Source: Bacteroides sp. CAG:770
GTDB lineage: Bacteria; Bacteroidota; Bacteroidia; Bacteroidales; UBA932
Direction of reading: 5' to 3'
DNA: 64,000 nt
Assembly (NCBI GenBank): GCA_000435075.1
Contig: FR890577.1
Location: 1-64,000, forward strand
Shown: positions 35,757-44,097 of the stretch, piece by piece
Numbering within the stretch: the first letter of the stretch is position 1
How the letters are laid out: every line of letters starts with the position of its first letter
Made by a program: the position numbers and the translations under genes
Notes under the pieces: model-generated
Database searches by the model: none
Told to the model about the DNA's origin: nothing
What the model saw: only the letters and a program-made list of their open reading frames with translations

Positions 35757-38700
35757 ATGATACAGATTTCGAAGATTGCCCACAAACTCCAGGACTTCTT
35801 GAATGAACTTCTCGAAGATAACATAGTCAAAAAGTACAAGATCTTTATTCGAATAAATCATTTTATTGATGTTTATGTGGTTGCAGACAAATATACCGAA
35901 GACTCTTTTTTGAGTGAATTCCACGCTTACTTGAATGGCGAGTACAGTTTTCTTCCTCAGAAAATAAAGGTCCACGTAATTCCATCAACCGATATGGATG
36001 ATCCTTTCAATGCAAACACATTCCTCAATGGAGAGAACTGCATTGATGGTGGTCCTCGTTACAGATTTGACTCCCTTTTGCCTGGCAAGACTGTGAAGAA
36101 ATATGGTCCTACCCATAAAGTTGTACCGATTGTCACTTTCTACAGCTATAAGGGAGGCATGGGAAGAACCACGTCTATGGTTGCATGTGCAATGGATTTG
36201 GCTATCAATCATAACAAGAAAGTTGTAGTTATTGATTGCGACCTTGAGGCTCCAGGATACTTAAACTTTTTTAATCTTTCTGAGCATATCGGTTTGAAGG
36301 AAGGGAAAGTGAATGGTCTTGTTGAATTCTTTAGCGATACCCAGTTCTATTCTTCCACTGACGATATAGATATAAACGACTATATGATCAATGTCGGGCT
36401 CGGAAGTAAAAATGCAGAGTCATTTGAGAATCTTGAGAACATTTGGTTGGTACCTGCTGGAAACTTGAATGAGGTATTCTCGGATACTGACAGTTCCACA
36501 TACCGCAATGATTATCTTGAGGGCTTATCAAGAATCAATCTCTCCAACGTTGATTCCATCGTAAATAGTTTTGAACTTCTCTTCTCTAAAATCAAAGAGA
36601 CTGTTAATCCAGACATAATTCTATTGGACTCTCGTACTGGATTTAACGATATTTTCGGCACAGTTGCATTATATCTATCTTCTTGCGTTGTCGGTTTCTT
36701 TGGATTCAACAGACAAACTCAGCCGGGCTTGTTTAACCTTCTTGATGAATATAATGCCCCAGAGAACCACTTCAAACTAAATCTTGTATTCTCGATACTT
36801 CCTATCGAAGCAGATGAGGAATGGATTGCCAAGCATAGAAGCAAGATTAACGATTATCTCTCATTTAAAGGTGCTCAGGATAAAGATATCCCGTCATACT
36901 TGTACCTACACAGAAATGCACTCTTGGAGAAAATAGGCACTGACGATGAGCGTTCTGACTCAATGTTCATTCAGTTGATAAAGAACAAATCGTTTGCCGA
37001 CTACTCAGAGTTGTTTGAAAAAGTTCTAGCATTGATTCCGAAGAAGGATGATTCTTCCGAAATGTTGAAGGATATGCCTTCAAGTCAACTGAGAAACGTG
37101 ATTCTGAAGGAACTCAAGATATCACTTTCCAAGGTAAAGAACTTTGCTGAAGATGTCAACGAACTTGACGAAAGTTGTTTCTTTTATCGTCAATGCATGA
37201 AAGACTTGTTTAACCCAGACAAATTCTTGATACAAGGATATAAAGGAACAGGTAAGACATATCTCTACAGGGCCCTTGCAGACCCCGTAATCTCAAAGAA
37301 AATCCAGGAATGGGCTGGTGTCCCTCATGGGCAGACTCAGGAATCGTTGTTCGTTAATGTCTTGCCTAAAGTCGAAGGTGATAAAGGATATCCTTTCAAG
37401 AGTATCCAATACAATCAGATTGAGGAACCAGATTACTATTTCAATTGTTTCTGGCAAATCTACACATGGAACTCCCTCATGCTTCTTGATGAGTTCAAAG
37501 AGATTAGAGAATCCAGTGAGTTGGCATCTGAAATACTTGAAATTCGCGGTGGAGAGACTGCAAAACGCTTCAACAGATTGATTGACAATGGTGTCGACAC
37601 ATTGATTGTAATTGAAAAAGACCTCGAAAGAATCAACGACTATCTCGTTGAAAACAACAAGAGGATATTTGTCCTTTACGATAGACTCGATACGTGCATC
37701 AACCCTCTTCGTTGGAACAAGGCCGTTTCTCCTCTCATTGATTATTGGAGAGACAATAGCGTCACATATTCCAACATAAGGCCAAAGATTTTCCTTCGCA
37801 CTGATTTATTCAGGCAGATTGAAGGAACAAATACAGCACGCCTCGCAGACAACATCATCAATATCGAGTGGTCTATTGGGGAAGTATTTGCTTATTTCTT
37901 CAAACTGATATTTGCCAACAAGAAGTCAGCAGATGCATATTGGGCCATTGCACAAAAAATCGGTTTGAGCAAAGATTATATCAACAACACCAAACGATCA
38001 TTTGCAGACAACCTGAACCAGTTCAAGTCAATGGACCAGGCTCAGATGATGCCGATTATCCAGATTTTCTTCGGAAAAGCAGTTAAAGTTGGTCCGGCTT
38101 ATCTGGGCTCACCGTGGGATTATTTCAGTCGTGAACTTGCAAATGCTGATAACAGTTCTATCAGTTTGCGTCCGTTTATCAACACAATGGACAATAATGC
38201 GATTGACCGTGCTCTCTCAAGAACTGAGAAATACATCAAAGAATTGGTCAGCCCTGAAATCTACGCATCTAAGGATGTCCGAGATCATACTACAGAGACA
38301 TATTTCAACGATCTTACTCAGGATGCATTCAGTAAGGATTTACAGAAACTGAGAGAGGTTATCAGAACCGCAGGTGGAGAAAAATTCCGATACAAATCCC
38401 TCAATGAGCAGTTATTCAATGATCTCCTGTCAACCACCTTCGATAGGATTGGAGACAGTGAAGTTGTCAAGACAACCAAGGATCTCAAGGATATGATATT
38501 CGCTAATGGTATCATGGCCGAAAAGATTACAACAAAGGGTAGATATTATAGGTTTGCCCCAATCTACCATTACACTTGGGGTCTTGAGAACTCAGATCTT
38601 GAATTTGAGGATAGAAGAGAAAAGAAGAAAGCCAAAGTTGATGCAATTGATAGTAAAATAGAGGATGGAAAGACATACGAAGGCAAAGTCGTAGAAACCC

Positions 38701-38894
38701 TTAACACATATGGCCGTAAGGTAAAACGCATCAAATGTTCTGTTCACCACTCTCCTTTGGACATGAGAAACACAATGCCTGATGAATTCTATGAGGACGA
38801 CATTGTGACTTTTGTTGCACATAAAGAACCTAATAGAAAAAAACCTAAGGGTGACTTTTGGTACGCAGATGACATTAAGCTAAAAATGGATTAG
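35757..38894 (+). CDS. Large dual P-loop ATPase with KGGMGR MinD-type domain (candidate defence ATPase)
   Basis: A 1045-residue protein. After a 115-residue N-terminal domain comes a MinD/ParA-like SIMIBI domain: deviant Walker A KGGMGRTTS (132-140), DCDLEAPG (160-167) and LLDSRTGFND (290-299), the set typical of KGGVGR-variant ATPases. A second, AAA/STAND-like P-loop GYKGTGKT (494-501) follows after a linker, with VLYDRLD as likely Walker B. The last 90 residues (YEGKVVETLNTYGRKVKRIK, then DDIVTFVAHKEPNRKKPKG) look like a cold-shock/OB nucleic-acid-binding fold. There are no membrane helices. It is followed by a WYL gene overlapping by one base. Architecture and neighbours resemble anti-phage systems, but I cannot match it to a named one. 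Confidence 0.7.
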   Translation: MIQISKIAHKLQDFLNELLEDNIVKKYKIFIRINHFIDVYVVADKYTEDSFLSEFHAYLNGEYSFLPQKIKVHVIPSTDMDDPFNANTFLNGENCIDGGPRYRFDSLLPGKTVKKYGPTHKVVPIVTFYSYKGGMGRTTSMVACAMDLAINHNKKVVVIDCDLEAPGYLNFFNLSEHIGLKEGKVNGLVEFFSDTQFYSSTDDIDINDYMINVGLGSKNAESFENLENIWLVPAGNLNEVFSDTDSSTYRNDYLEGLSRINLSNVDSIVNSFELLFSKIKETVNPDIILLDSRTGFNDIFGTVALYLSSCVVGFFGFNRQTQPGLFNLLDEYNAPENHFKLNLVFSILPIEADEEWIAKHRSKINDYLSFKGAQDKDIPSYLYLHRNALLEKIGTDDERSDSMFIQLIKNKSFADYSELFEKVLALIPKKDDSSEMLKDMPSSQLRNVILKELKISLSKVKNFAEDVNELDESCFFYRQCMKDLFNPDKFLIQGYKGTGKTYLYRALADPVISKKIQEWAGVPHGQTQESLFVNVLPKVEGDKGYPFKSIQYNQIEEPDYYFNCFWQIYTWNSLMLLDEFKEIRESSELASEILEIRGGETAKRFNRLIDNGVDTLIVIEKDLERINDYLVENNKRIFVLYDRLDTCINPLRWNKAVSPLIDYWRDNSVTYSNIRPKIFLRTDLFRQIEGTNTARLADNIINIEWSIGEVFAYFFKLIFANKKSADAYWAIAQKIGLSKDYINNTKRSFADNLNQFKSMDQAQMMPIIQIFFGKAVKVGPAYLGSPWDYFSRELANADNSSISLRPFINTMDNNAIDRALSRTEKYIKELVSPEIYASKDVRDHTTETYFNDLTQDAFSKDLQKLREVIRTAGGEKFRYKSLNEQLFNDLLSTTFDRIGDSEVVKTTKDLKDMIFANGIMAEKITTKGRYYRFAPIYHYTWGLENSDLEFEDRREKKKAKVDAIDSKIEDGKTYEGKVVETLNTYGRKVKRIKCSVHHSPLDMRNTMPDEFYEDDIVTFVAHKEPNRKKPKGDFWYADDIKLKMD

Positions 38895-40012
38895 TGAAAC
38901 TCGTGGGCAACAAGGCATCTCTCTTCTCATCCAGCGACAGTTACTACTCTCTACTGGTCAATCAGATTTATCAAAGTCTGATGACCGGAGAGTGGTGTTC
39001 TCATGCCTCTGAGTTGGCCAAGTTTAACGGCATCAGTGAGGAAGAAGTCAAGGCACAGGGGAAGAAGTCACTTACTGGATATGGTGAGTTGAAAAAGGCC
39101 TTCACAGATGTACTCAAGGCTCTTAAGGACAGATGCCCATTATCTATTGAGGAAGTCACATTCAAGAAGGAGAAGAAAGTACGCTATACCGGTAGCGACA
39201 AAGACCCATTTGCAGAAGAGCGCTCACATTGCCGTCAGCAAACCATAGAAGACTATGCCAGATTCTGCAAAGGATCATTGGGACTTCTCCCGCCAGGATG
39301 GTTTGCATCATTTTTTGACGGTACTCAACAACTCGGAGACGCCAAGCGTGAGGTCCGGGAAGGCAATGTTTTCATTGGAGCTTCTTATGAACAGAACCTC
39401 AAGAATATTGACCTTCTTCCGCAATTCTACCGACACATTGAGAACAAGGAGGTTACGCCTTTCTGCTATGCTACTTATGGCAATGAGCCGCAGTCTATCG
39501 TATTTCATCCCCAGTACCTTAAAGAGTTCAACGGCCGTTGGTTCGTCATTGGTCCAAAAGAAGGCAGTGAATTTCAGGTAGATGTGATACCCTTGGACCG
39601 AATCGAAGGTAAAATTACTGTTGAAAAGGAAATTACCTACATTCCTTCTGAAACGGGATTTTACACCAAATACTTTGGTAACATAGTTGGTGTAACGCAT
39701 GAAAAGGATCGCAAACGTGAGCATATCATCATAAAAACGCGATCCAGATATGTCCACGGCTTGATGAAAACAAAGCCGATTCATTCCTCTTTTTCTGAGG
39801 TTGCAGCTTATTCATACCATGACGATGATAAATACCCGTATGGTCTGATTTCCTTTGACCTTGAGCCAAATCGAGAGTTCATCGGTCGTATTCTAGCATT
39901 CGGACCTGATCTTGAAGTAATTGAACCTCAAAGTGTCATAGATGAGCTTAAAACAAAAGCGGAACGTCTTGCATGGAGGTACGGAATTAGAACCGAGGCC
40001 CCAAATAAGTAA
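38894..40012 (+). CDS. WYL-domain protein coupled to the dual ATPase
   Basis: A 372-residue protein starting at GTG in the overlap TAGTG with the ATPase stop, hence translationally coupled. The middle (about 190-235) has the WYL pattern: VTPFCYATYGNEPQSIVFHP, then FNGRWFVIGPKEGSE and VIPLDRI. The C-terminal part (VHGLMKTKPIHSS, then PYGLISFDLEPNREF) fits the WCX-like extension. The N-terminal 110 residues could hold a helix-turn-helix but do not show a clear one. WYL proteins bind nucleic-acid-derived ligands and often control or take part in defence systems, which supports a defence role for the operon. Confidence 0.75.
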   Translation: MKLVGNKASLFSSSDSYYSLLVNQIYQSLMTGEWCSHASELAKFNGISEEEVKAQGKKSLTGYGELKKAFTDVLKALKDRCPLSIEEVTFKKEKKVRYTGSDKDPFAEERSHCRQQTIEDYARFCKGSLGLLPPGWFASFFDGTQQLGDAKREVREGNVFIGASYEQNLKNIDLLPQFYRHIENKEVTPFCYATYGNEPQSIVFHPQYLKEFNGRWFVIGPKEGSEFQVDVIPLDRIEGKITVEKEITYIPSETGFYTKYFGNIVGVTHEKDRKREHIIIKTRSRYVHGLMKTKPIHSSFSEVAAYSYHDDDKYPYGLISFDLEPNREFIGRILAFGPDLEVIEPQSVIDELKTKAERLAWRYGIRTEAPNK

Positions 40013-40050
40013 GTTTCTATCCTATATTAGGGCTTGAATCAAGCCTCCCA

Positions 40051-40300
40051 ATCGGTTCTAACCATCAGGAACCAATCTACAACAAATATCCTCGTGCAAG
40101 TCTGAAAAACTTGTCTACCTTTGCATCCGTTGACCTGAGACATACGACACAGGTCAGCGACATAGTTCTTTGATACGCAGTACTCGACTTTCATTTTTAT
40201 TTATTAGAATCGATTGTCTACGAGCCAGGACATCGAGGCGCTGAGACATCTATCTCCCGTTCATTTGGTTCAAAAGTCGAACTTCTAACCACAGACAAAC
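40051..40300 (+). promoter_or_regulatory. Promoter-leader module, copy 1
   Basis: First of three related modules. A dyad (GGTTC at 40054-40058, GGAACCAATC at 40068-40077) is followed by GTGCAAG (40093-40099) as the -33 region, TACCTTTGCATCC (-7 box 40115-40122, 19-base spacing), a hairpin TGACCTG/CAGGTCA in the leader, the conserved ACTCGACTTTCA segment with an AT-rich stretch, and GGTTCAAAAGTCGAAC just before the ATG at 40301. The similarity continues into the first codons. Confidence 0.75.
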
Positions 40301-40870
40301 ATGGAAAAGAAGAACACAATGAGTGCAACGGTCAAAGTCTCCAACACTCCCGCCATCTCAGGTGAAACCGCTCTACGCAGGATGATAGCTCGCAACAGCA
40401 GAAGCATCAGCCGCGTGACCAAAGGCCATCTCTCCCCTGTTGCCGGAGAAGGACACATATGGTCAATTGTCCACACACCAGAACTCGCGGACGCTGTCGA
40501 CCTTGAATGTATCCTCCGCAACTCAGACGAAGCCAAGAGGATGACCATCAATTCCCATCTTGCCATCAGACGTATACGCACGGATCGTAAACGCGAAAAG
40601 GTACGCGCCACAGCATCACGCAACGAAAAGATCAAGATGCGTAAGAAGGATGGATACGACAACTCCTGTCGTATCAGGTGCAAGACCTACTGTTCGAAGT
40701 ACGGTCGTCCCAAGGTTCTCTTTGAAACATACAAAGCGGCCGAACGCTACATTGCATACGAAAATGTACTCAATCGAGCTGAGTCAGGTCGTCTATTCGC
40801 CTACTACTGTGAGAGCTGCCATGGTTGGCACATATCTTCCTGGGAGAAATACAGGTGCATAGCAACTTGA
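40301..40870 (+). CDS. Zinc-ribbon-like hypothetical protein of the island
   Basis: A 189-residue basic protein. The N-terminus MEKKNTMSA is shared with the products downstream that have the same leader. The C-terminal half (KVLFETYKAAERYIAYEN, then YYCESCHGWHISS) resembles a short phage and plasmid zinc-finger-like domain in which two Cys and a His form the ribbon. A further cluster CRIRCKTYC may add ligands. Such proteins are usually nucleic-acid-binding accessory products. No function can be assigned. Confidence 0.6.
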   Translation: MEKKNTMSATVKVSNTPAISGETALRRMIARNSRSISRVTKGHLSPVAGEGHIWSIVHTPELADAVDLECILRNSDEAKRMTINSHLAIRRIRTDRKREKVRATASRNEKIKMRKKDGYDNSCRIRCKTYCSKYGRPKVLFETYKAAERYIAYENVLNRAESGRLFAYYCESCHGWHISSWEKYRCIAT

Positions 40871-41011
40871 AAGTCTCCTGCTGGCCACAGTCAAATCTTA
40901 CTGTACCTATTCCCAAATAATCGTTGACAAGTCATGCAATGGGTTGGTAGCATGATGACCGGCACAGTCCGGAAAAGACCAGCCATAGTTCAACTGCTAA
41001 ATAACACAGAC

Positions 41012-42160
41012 ATGCAGAAGAGAAACAAGAAGGCAATGGAATCAGCACAGTGCGCAGCTGCTACCGCATCAAGCGCACAGAGCACACAGAAAAACATGCA
41101 GTACACCAAGTACCATAACAGACAGCGTCATGGGTGGGCTGCGGAAGATGCCAATGCAATGGCAGATCGTCTCAAAGGAAAAAGAGTCGATCAGGTAGGC
41201 CGAGACAACTCCGCCAATGGTGCCGACCGCATCGTAAACGGCGTGAAAATACAGACTAAATACTGCAAAACTGCAGGTGAGTCTGTCGGAGCCGCATTCA
41301 ACAACGAGACAGGCACCTATCGTTACGAAGGAATGAAGCTTGAAGTTCCCAAGGACCAGTACGAAGATGCAGTCAAGATCATGGCAGAAAAGATTCGTCA
41401 GGGAAAGGTTCCTGGCGTAAGCAATCCCAATGCGGCAAGGAGCATGGTACGCAAAGGCAGTGTCACCTATAGGCAGGCCGGAAGGATTGCTAAGTCTGGT
41501 AATCTGGACTCCATCCGATTTGACGCAAAGACCCAGCTTGCAACAAGCGGAATGACTGCAGTTTTCTCTGGAGCCACAACTTATGTCAGAGCACGAAAAA
41601 ACGGGCTCTCGAAAGGTAAGGCTCTGAAAGAAGCAGGGAAAAGCGCTGCGGTTTCAGGCGGTACAGCCATGGTCGTAGGCGTAGGCACACAACAGCTTCT
41701 ACGCACGTCGGCCGGACGAAGCATGGCTGCAGCGGGCACCGTGGTATCACGCAAGGCAGTCGACGCTGTATGTCTAAGCGCAGCAGGCAGAAAAGTAGTC
41801 GAACAGATAGCATCACGCATAGCGGGTCAGCAGGTTGCCGAACAGGCCGCCAAGAACGTCATCGCACGTGGAATGCGAACAAATATGGTTACCGGAACAG
41901 TAATGCTCGCTGCCCAGACCATACCGGATGCAATCAAGGTTTGTAGAGGCAAGATGTCTGGTGGTCAGTTCGCTGAAAACGTTGTTTCCAACGGAGCAGG
42001 CATAGGCGGAGGCTACGCTGGCGCAACTGCAGGTGCCGCGATTGGAACGGCGATTTTCCCGGGTGTCGGCACTGCCATAGGAGGCTTCATCGGCGGTCTA
42101 GCAGGCGGAATAGTAACCTCGGGAGCAGCACGCGGAGTCTGTCGTCTATTTAGGAAATAG
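41012..42160 (+). CDS. Glycine-zipper protein with conserved ADRIVNG-type domain
   Basis: A 382-residue protein. A polar N-terminus leads to a domain with the segment RDNSANGADRIVNGVKIQTK and then YEGMKLEVPKDQYEDAV and GKVPGV. The spacing of Asp and of the Q-T-K triplet is reminiscent of PD-(D/E)XK nucleases, but this is weak. The C-terminal third is rich in Gly and Ala (GGYAGATAGAAIGTAIFPGV, then GGFIGGLAGG), a glycine zipper that usually packs in membranes or forms oligomers. The start at 41012 is preferred because the sequence before ATG resembles the other island genes; an earlier ATG at 40934 is in frame. Possible roles are membrane-active toxin or phage-like injection protein; neither is shown. 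Confidence 0.6.
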   Translation: MQKRNKKAMESAQCAAATASSAQSTQKNMQYTKYHNRQRHGWAAEDANAMADRLKGKRVDQVGRDNSANGADRIVNGVKIQTKYCKTAGESVGAAFNNETGTYRYEGMKLEVPKDQYEDAVKIMAEKIRQGKVPGVSNPNAARSMVRKGSVTYRQAGRIAKSGNLDSIRFDAKTQLATSGMTAVFSGATTYVRARKNGLSKGKALKEAGKSAAVSGGTAMVVGVGTQQLLRTSAGRSMAAAGTVVSRKAVDAVCLSAAGRKVVEQIASRIAGQQVAEQAAKNVIARGMRTNMVTGTVMLAAQTIPDAIKVCRGKMSGGQFAENVVSNGAGIGGGYAGATAGAAIGTAIFPGVGTAIGGFIGGLAGGIVTSGAARGVCRLFRK

Positions 42161-42188
42161 AGCACGCCATCTCGTTTCCATGGAACAT

Positions 42189-42404
42189 GGATTGGTTCCA
42201 CTCTCATGGAACCAATCCTCCAATCCTAATCCTTTGCAAGTCTTTGAAAATGCCCTAGATTTGCATCCAGTTCGTTAACATACTGCACTCGACCTTCACT
42301 TATTATTATTTCAGATCGCCCGAACGAGTCGCGGGCATCACTCCGGGAATACTAATCCCAGAACAAGCCGACTCGAAAAGGTCAACTCTTAAATCCCACA
42401 GAAC
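42189..42404 (+). promoter_or_regulatory. Promoter-leader module, copy 2
   Basis: Here the dyad is a perfect 11-base inverted repeat, GGATTGGTTCC (42189-42199) and GGAACCAATCC (42208-42218). TTTG (42233-42236) and TAGATTTG (42256-42263), 19 bases apart, give the promoter, with GCATCC after it. The conserved CACTCGACCTTCAC and AT-rich stretch, a GCCCG/CGGGC hairpin, and a GACTCGAAAAGGTC stem follow before the ATG at 42405. Because the dyad follows the previous gene, it could also act as its terminator, but it lacks a T run. Confidence 0.75.
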
Positions 42405-42803
42405 ATGGAAAGAGAAAACAGAACACAGAGTGCAGCAAACAACAAAACAACAACCGGCTTCCTAGCCACCACATTTGAGAACTACTTCGACGGTACCGTA
42501 GGATGCTGGTGTCAGATTGACGAAGTTCCGGAAGGCGCAGAGTTAATCCGCAACAGTACAGATCGCAACGGCAACATTACATCTACCTACTGGAAGTTGG
42601 GACGATGCATCATCCGACGCTCCAACCATTGGGGCACCAGGATAGCCAACTGTGACTGGTGGATCTTCAGCGCAACCGAAAAGACCAAGATTCCTTGCTG
42701 GGTCTGGCTCCAGCAGCACGGTGGCGAGTTCACAACGGCAATCATCAGCCTTGACAAACTCAAGCATGATCTCTCCCGACCTAGTAAGTACGGCACTTAC
42801 TAA
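42405..42803 (+). CDS. Island hypothetical protein (132 residues)
   Basis: N-terminus MERENRTQSAANN resembles the start of the other module-driven genes. The body is Trp- and Cys-containing (TVGCWCQIDEVPEG, then ANCDWWIFSATE and IPCWVWLQQHGG) with a beta-rich pattern. I do not recognise the family and see no signal peptide or catalytic motif. It is a monocistron between two modules. Confidence 0.55.
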   Translation: MERENRTQSAANNKTTTGFLATTFENYFDGTVGCWCQIDEVPEGAELIRNSTDRNGNITSTYWKLGRCIIRRSNHWGTRIANCDWWIFSATEKTKIPCWVWLQQHGGEFTTAIISLDKLKHDLSRPSKYGTY

Positions 42804-42818
42804 TCGAAAAAAGTCGCA

Positions 42819-43064
42819 GATTAGTTCTTAACTCTTGGAACCAATCCTCTCTTCAAATACTCTTGCAAGCTGTGAAACTCTATCTATATTTGCATCCGCA
42901 ATCGAGCCGCAACAGGCTGATATGCAACAAGCTCGTTAAAACACTGCACTCGACTTTACCTATTTATTATTTCTGCCGAATGCCTAACAAACCGGGGCAA
43001 CGGGGCTTGAGAATAGACTCAAGCAAAGTCGGTTCAAAAAGTCGAACTTCCAATCCCATCGAAA
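42819..43064 (+). promoter_or_regulatory. Promoter-leader module, copy 3
   Basis: Dyad GATTAGTTC (42819-42827) with GGAACCAATC (42837-42846), then TTG (42863-42865) and TATATTTG (42885-42892), again 19 bases apart, GCATCC, hairpin AGCC/GGCT, the conserved GCACTCGACTTTACC and TATTTATTATTT, and GGTTCAAAAAGTCGAAC before the ATG at 43065. The stems differ in sequence from copies 1 and 2 but keep pairing, which suggests selection on structure. Confidence 0.75.
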
Positions 43065-43535
43065 ATGGAAAAGAAGAACACAACACTGAGTGCAGTCAAC
43101 AACAGGCAACTCGCAAACCTTGCAGAAAGAGCCCTCCCGTGCCTTTCTGGCGACTCAGTCAGCTACAACGCTGACAAGAACATCTTTGTCACCTCAGGCT
43201 ATACCAGCACTGCAGGCAACACCTACTACAAGACGTATCGTCTCTCGGACAGGCTTTGCATCGGTTGCAGCCTTGGCCAGGGCTACGCCTACCTCTTCCT
43301 CAATGGCCTCTCCATCTACGGATGGGATGGACATCAGTCGCGCCTTCTTGGCAACTGGACAAGCCCTTGCACGACCATCTTCAGCGATAGTAAAGTCAAA
43401 GACGTAGCGCTCGGCCTCGTCAGAGACTACCTCGCAAGCCAGGCCAAGATCTCAGGCTCCAACATCCCTGATTCACAGCTTCTCGAGTTCTCAAAGGAAC
43501 TCATTGAAGAGACCGAAAGAAGAAAGATCGCCTAA
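43065..43535 (+). CDS. Island hypothetical protein, paralogue A
   Basis: A 156-residue protein starting MEKKNTTLSAVNN. The central part has alternating strands (GYTSTAGNTYYKTYRLSDR, then YAYLFLNGLSIYGWDGH) and the C-terminal helix reads LVRDYLASQAKISGSNIPD. The next gene encodes a clear relative, so the pair arose by tandem duplication. No motif points to a function. It heads a three-gene operon ending in the PIF1-type helicase (gaps of 19 and 3 bases). Confidence 0.6.
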   Translation: MEKKNTTLSAVNNRQLANLAERALPCLSGDSVSYNADKNIFVTSGYTSTAGNTYYKTYRLSDRLCIGCSLGQGYAYLFLNGLSIYGWDGHQSRLLGNWTSPCTTIFSDSKVKDVALGLVRDYLASQAKISGSNIPDSQLLEFSKELIEETERRKIA

Positions 43536-43554
43536 CCCCAAAAACAACACGAAC

Positions 43555-44094
43555 ATGGCAAACTTGCAGAAAGCAATCAACCAGAACTTCCTCGACAGCG
43601 TACTTCCAGCCTACGGAAACGCACGCAAAGTCAAGATCAACGGCTACGACAACTCACAGAAGATGTTCATCATCGATGAATACGAGAGTGCATCCGGCCA
43701 CCGTTACTACAGAGGCGTTCGCTTTTGTGACAGAGTGGTCTTTGCGGAAACAGTTGGAATGTACCACAACTGGACCTACATAGACAGCCTAGAGCTCTAC
43801 GCCTTCAATGGTGAAAAGTTGGTTCTGATACAGAAAAAAGACTATGACAAGGTCTTCCGCAACGAGGCATCCATCAAAGCCGACAGCGAGGAAATGCTTC
43901 GCGACTACCTCAGCGGTCAGGCAAAGATGACTGGAACAATCATAGCTGACGAGCAACTGAAGCAGCATGTGCAACAGATTGTAGAAGGCAGCTACACCAG
44001 TTTCCTTGACAAGGACTTCGAGACACGTCTCACCAACATCCTTCCAGCACTGGAATCCACAAACAACAAAACCGAAAACCTCAAACTCCTCTAG
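43555..44094 (+). CDS. Island hypothetical protein, paralogue B
   Basis: A 179-residue relative of the preceding protein: EYESASGHRYYRGVRFCDR aligns with GYTSTAGNTYYKTYRLSDR, IDSLELYAFNG with LNGLSIYGWDG, and LRDYLSGQAKMTGTIIADE with LVRDYLASQAKISGSNIPD. The start at 43555 removes an in-frame extension that overlaps paralogue A and reads unlike it. The C-terminus is longer by about 40 residues. It is 3 bases before the helicase gene, so it may act with it. Confidence 0.62.
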   Translation: MANLQKAINQNFLDSVLPAYGNARKVKINGYDNSQKMFIIDEYESASGHRYYRGVRFCDRVVFAETVGMYHNWTYIDSLELYAFNGEKLVLIQKKDYDKVFRNEASIKADSEEMLRDYLSGQAKMTGTIIADEQLKQHVQQIVEGSYTSFLDKDFETRLTNILPALESTNNKTENLKLL

Positions 44095-44097
44095 GAC

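Noticed and set aside
42189..42218. 11-pair hairpin read as a simple terminator of the glycine-zipper gene
   Set aside because: No T run follows, and related dyads stand at the same distance before two other promoters, so a regulatory site is more likely.
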